A stretch of 64,000 nt of DNA from Tubiluchus corallicola (lineage: Eukaryota > Priapulida > Priapulimorpha > Priapulimorphida > Tubiluchidae), in the NCBI GenBank assembly GCA_030141605.1, contig JAQGDQ010000149.1, forward strand, positions 421,789-485,788, written 5' to 3'. Positions 59,530 through 64,000 of the stretch are shown piece by piece; position 1 is the first letter of the stretch, and each line of letters opens with the position of its first letter. The notes under the pieces are model-generated. The model was not told the origin of the DNA and did not search any database. It saw only the letters and a program-made list of their open reading frames with translations. The position numbers were made by a program, and so were the translations under genes.

Positions 59530-60463
59530 TGTACGTTTAACTCAATTAATTATTCTCTTATTCTTCAGGTTAGGGGACTTTCCTCCCCCTAGAGTAGCCC
59601 TAACCTCTTTCATGAAATTAGTAAGCTATTAAGTTCCAGCCTTACTATTCATCCTTAGATCTGCTGCGCGTAGGCAGATATTAGTTCCCAACCCAATTAG
59701 AGGTTAAGCATATCAAGAGTTCATAACTATACTAAACCGCTCGCTAACAGCTTCTGATCTACCTAATTTAATCTTTAAATTTATCCCGCATGCGTTGCCT
59801 TCAATTCTATTTGAATCAAGGATTTTTCTCTTTTACATAGCGTTGCGCACATTTATACTTCCGAAGCAATGCTCAAGATATTTGGCCTTTATCAATGGCT
59901 ACTTATATCTTATGTTAACCACTGTGCACGGTGATTGGCAAACACTGCTCTCGGTAGCATACTCCACTATTTTTATGTCTCAAAGCTTTATTATTTACTT
60001 ATAGGTCGGGTTCCTATCTGTTCGCATTCTATTCATTCCAACCACTATTCTTTACTTTAACCTCACTTTATACTGCGTACTATACATATTTTTCCTTTTA
60101 AATTATTTACCTAGGTTTTTCTTTAAGTATTCCTCATTTTTATTTTATTTTCCTCTAGACCAAGCTTTGACAGTATTCTTCAGTGACCCCTATATAACAC
60201 AGCGTCCCATGTTAACAGTTGCACTTATGCGTGCTGCCCTCTGTAGTCCAACGAGTCAGCAGGCCTGCCTGACTCCGTCGACCACGCTTGACCTGTCTTC
60301 TTATTTCTAGTTACATTTCCTATACTGCGCTGTTCACTACCTTAGCTGAGAGATGCGCTACGACTCCTTTTGTGCCCTCAGGCACTTAACTTTCACTTTC
60401 TCTAAAATTCTACTTAGGAGGTCGTTACACTAATGCGAACACCTGTACTCTATTTTAAAACTT
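59530..60463 (-). other. Spacer between pol and env
   Basis: About 930 bp with no meaningful frame. Near its left end (59577-59588) it holds a second copy of the 12-base polypurine tract. It may carry the splice acceptor for an env message, but none can be assigned. Confidence 0.5.
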
Positions 60464-63400
60464 TCACTTTCTAAGCCAGCGTCTCCAAACGCTGAGCCAG
60501 CCCTCAGGTTTCTTAGCCTGGGCTTTTATTTGAGACATTGTTATAATTCGTTCTATCTGGGGAGGTCCATTATCCTCATCTTCCGACTCTTCAGCACTGC
60601 TCTTTTTAGAGACTTCGCTGAAAGCCGCTTCGCTCTCAGTGCATCTTGATTTCGCACTAATTTCGGAGAGCTCACTAGTACTATTACTTCTAGGTCGCTT
60701 TGTGGCGCTAGAGTGTACTTCATCAGGTCTTAATAGTGGCGGTGGTGTTCCACTAGAAATCTCTGACTCTTCGTCTTCCGGCTCACCTGGGCGGGGCGTC
60801 TCTTCCTCTTCAGACTGCCCTTCACCGAGGTCATCTAACCTAAGTTCCGGAAGGCTATCTCCATTCTCCCTATCTGGCTGTAAGAACGGAGCATCAAAGG
60901 GATCCCATGCCAAACTTTCGGCGGGTTCGATAGGCTTTTCACTACCCTCTTGCCCTTGACTTACTGTTGCCCCTGGCAAAGAGGTGAGTACAGGAGCTGA
61001 CCCCTCCTGACCCCTCTTACTAAAATCTTTTCCTTCTTGGGAGATTTCGGGTTCCGACACGCGGGCAGCTCTACGCAGAGGTCTGCCTGCTTTATTAAAT
61101 TTTCGAGCTCCTGGTTTAGTAGACCAGGCAGCTGTGGGAGGGACTAGGCGCAAGTGGGTCACATGACACGTTCTTACTCGACCCGTGTCCATGTTTTTGA
61201 TTTTATACCTATGTTTACCCAACCTTGTTAATACAACATAGTTGCTTTCCCAATACTGGTGTAACTTCCTTGAAGCTTTTGGCTTCGTGGCTTGGTTATA
61301 ATAAAATACCACATCACCAGCTCTAAAATGTCTCGTATGAGCCTTTCTGTCATATAATTCTTTACACTTTGCCCTAGCTACTTCGGTTCTTTTCTTTGCT
61401 ACTACAAATGCCTGATGCATTGTTTGCAAATAATTCTCAAAGTAATCTTCTCCCACGTATTTCTCTGGTTCTGCCAAATGATCTTCTATCACCCCTCGCG
61501 GCGCACGCGCAAATAACAAATAGTACGGCGAGTACCCCGACGTACTATGTATTGAGGTACGATAGGCGGCTAAGGCCCTTGGGATATGTTTGTCCCAACG
61601 TACGGGATCCTTGTCCGTTAGCTGCCTTAATAAACTCATCAACGTTCCATGTTGACGTTCCTCAATTGCATTGCCTGGGGGGTTGTTTGGAGTTATCGTA
61701 ATATGTCGTATCCCATAGTGCTCAGTCAGTCTCTTAGTCATATCGTTTACATACGATTTATCATTGTCAGTTAACAACTTAATTGGGGCACCGTACCTAC
61801 AGATAATTTCATTAACAAATGCTTCCGTCACCGTTTCGGCTTTCTTATCAGGTATGCCAACGGCATCTACCCATTTAGTAGCCAAGTCAGTAAACGAAAT
61901 TATATATTTGTTTCCATTCTCTGTTGTAGGTAGTGGACCTACGATGTCGGTTGCCACGGTTTGATAGGGCACTATCGGGATTGGTGCCTCTTGCATAGGG
62001 AACTTTACCACATTCCTACTCTTTTTATTACATGTGGGGCAATTCTCTATAAATTTCTTACAGTCTTGCCGGATGGTGGACCACCAAAATTTTATAAGAA
62101 TCTTGTTGACCGTTTTGGCCAATGCAAAATGTCCTCCGGCATAAGAACTATGTATTTCCCGAATAATTTCTTCTACTAGCACTGTAGGGACGACTATCAA
62201 ATAATAACTCCCTTCATTCTCCCCGTATCTCTTATTAATACGACATAATAATCCGTCATCATTAATGGCATAGTCCTCCATTAACCTGTATGCCTCCTGT
62301 GATTGTTTGGGGCTAGTGATGACGTGAATTAAGTAGGAGAGAGTTGCATCTTGACTTTGCAACAAGGCAAATCGCCTCTTATCAATTAACGCTTCCTTTA
62401 CCTTACTATCGGTCGTTAACTCAGTGACCTCTGATCGGGTCACTTCCGGACCTGGCTGTCGGCCAGTCTCTGTACCTTCATTAACCTTATTACGTTTTAG
62501 CAATGCTTCTTTGCGCAAGTGCACTTTCTTCTTTGGGAATAATATCCCAGAAGAATTGGCAGACTGAACCCAATCTTCATCTTTATTCTCTAATGAAATA
62601 GGTCGACCATCCGCAGTAAGGGTCTCAGCAGGGGCCCCTGGGCGTGCTGGATCTTTAAATGTACTGCTTCCTGATGGCGAGCTATCATCTCCTATAGCGG
62701 CTAATTTATGAGCATTATTTTCATTCTCTAGGCGGTGCAACCTAGCATCTAAGTCTCTCTTAGTAAATAACGGTCTCGCTTGCGGCTCCATTAATTTCAT
62801 TGGTAGTCGGCTATAATGATCCGCGGGATTCTTATTCCCGGGACAATACTCAATCTTCGCATTTTGCTACGATAGTAACAAGGCCCATCTCTCTAATTTT
62901 GGATTCTTTAATTGTTTGCTCTCATGCAAATACTGCAGACTCTTATGGTCTGTGCGTATAACGTAACGGCTACCATACAGATAATGGTGTAATTTCCGTA
63001 TGCCATAAATTATCGCGTACAATTCACGCTCCGATGCAGTCCAACGCTGCTGGGTAGGTGTTAATTGATGAGAGAAAAACTCTACCGGTCTTTCTTCTTC
63101 ATCAATCTCTTGAGTTAATACACCTCCCACACTATATAAGCTTGCATCTGTATACAAAATATAGGGCCTTTCTGTGTCTGGGTGCGTTAACATAACGGGG
63201 TTCAATAGCGCCGCTTTCAATTCTTTAAAAGCTTTTTCTTGGGCGTTCCCCCATACAAACTTAACATTTTTTCTGGTTAATTCTGTTAAAGGCCGAGCTA
63301 TTTCTGCAAATCTCGGTATGTTAGCTCGGTAGTAATTGCAACTACCTATAAAACTTCGCACCCCTCTCACATTTACTGGGCGGTCCATTGTTTGTACTGC

Positions 63401-64000
63401 TCTTGCACGTTCGGGGTCGGGCCTTAATCCATCTTTGCTAATTATATAGCCCAAAAATTGCACTTCTGACTTAAAAAATTGACATTTTGATGGCTTCAGG
63501 CGCAAATTCGCCTCCTTTAAACGTCTGAACACTTCTTGCAAGTGTTTTAAATGTTCCTCCGTGGATTTTGAGTGTACGAGAATGTCATCCAGGTAGGCTA
63601 TACTGAATTTATCAGTTATCCCATCCAATAACTTATTTATGACCCGCCAAAACACTGATGGGCTAGTTAAAAGACCCATGGGGCTACGAGTAAACATATA
63701 TGCCCCACTTTGGGTCACAAAGGCAGTTTTAGGCTGGTCATCTCGGTGAACAGGTATTTGTAAAAACCCTTGTCTTAAATCTAGACAACTAAAATATTTG
63801 GCTCCCTGCAATTTGTCGGTAAAATTGGACAAGGTTCGACTAGGAAAGGCGTCGAACTTTACACACTTATTGATTTTCCTATAATCTATCACTAACCTAT
63901 AACTTTTCCCATCAGCCTTTTTAACTAATAAACAAGGTGACGCCCACGGGCTATTAGCTGGTACTATGATTTTTGCTGCCAATAATTCACGAATAATCTT
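60464..64000 (-). pseudogene. pol: Ty3/gypsy pol: RT, RNase H, integrase, with one in-frame amber codon; right end off window
   Basis: One frame from the right edge to 60464, interrupted only by TAG at 62869-62867. RT: SPWASPCLLVKKADGKSYRL, FSCLDLRQGFLQIP, RSPMGLLTSPSVFWR and the catalytic IAYLDDILVHS. RNase H: ILYTDASLYSVGGVL, WTASERELYAI, RTDHKSLQYL; the TAG falls just before its end block IEYCPGNKNPADHYSRL. Integrase: a His-Cys zinc domain (HSSYAGGHF...CPTCNKK), a DD35E core (TDIVGPL, LTDNDKSY, NAIEERQHG) and a GPY/F-like part (YWESNYVVLTRLG, CHVTHLRLVPP). There is no chromodomain; instead a ~220-residue acidic, Pro/Ser/Glu-rich tail ends WRRWLRK. A Gln-to-stop transition is the simplest cause of the TAG. 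The order RT-RNase H-integrase is standard, unlike the neighbour at 47-55 kb. Confidence 0.9.

Larger units (their letters stand above)
55826..64000 (-). mobile_element. Envelope-bearing Ty3/gypsy (errantivirus-like) element, cut by right window edge
   Basis: Minus strand, right to left: RT, RNase H, integrase, spacer, envelope, a small downstream frame, a polypurine tract and a candidate 3' LTR. This is the gene order of an endogenous retrovirus-like gypsy element. One amber codon in pol and one frameshift in env are visible. Gag, protease and the 5' LTR lie outside the window. Confidence 0.85.

Noticed and set aside
1..64000. tRNA, rRNA or small nuclear RNA genes
   Set aside because: None recognised by eye on either strand; a covariance-model scan would be needed to exclude them.

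Overview
This is AT-rich nuclear DNA from an animal. Three spliced or compact housekeeping genes sit in a landscape dominated by transposable elements. The protein set (UBXN1, seipin, INTS14) is metazoan. The repeat set (BEL/Pao, Ty3/gypsy, jockey/CR1-type LINEs, hAT, pogo-like MITEs, degenerate CCCTAA repeats) suggests an invertebrate, possibly a sponge or cnidarian. The species cannot be fixed from sequence alone.

Left part (1-5.6 kb): the 5' half of a BEL/Pao polyprotein runs off the left edge (minus strand). It is followed by non-genic DNA with palindromes, a CA/TA/TG composite microsatellite and an LTR-like segment carrying a four-unit heat-shock element and a TATA box. Host part (6.5-33 kb): a UBXN1-like UBA-zinc finger-UBX gene (+, ten exons seen, first exon not found) converges on a complete eight-exon seipin gene (-). 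Further on lies INTS14 (-), whose whole coding region is one exon. The introns and spacers hold pogo-like MITEs, a shared interspersed repeat, LINE scraps and a hAT transposase tail.

Right part (34.8-64 kb) is almost solid retroelement. It holds (a) a LINE fragment on +; (b) a decayed BEL/Pao element (-) with a 5'-truncated LINE inserted in its gag and flanked by a 6-bp duplication; (c) a young Ty3/gypsy element (46987-54834) with LTRs differing at only three seen positions. The intact 1291-codon ORF of (c) has the order gag-protease-integrase-RNase H, with no reverse transcriptase. This looks like a Gmr1-type (integrase-first) element that lost its RT in frame. After a 3-N assembly gap comes (d) a second Ty3/gypsy element running off the right edge, with RT-RNase H-integrase and a baculovirus-F/errantivirus-type envelope gene. 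It is broken by one in-frame amber codon and one frameshift.

The most unusual items are the RT-less integrase-first element, the envelope-bearing element with a repeated polypurine tract on both sides of env, the heat-shock-element LTR, and the intronless INTS14.
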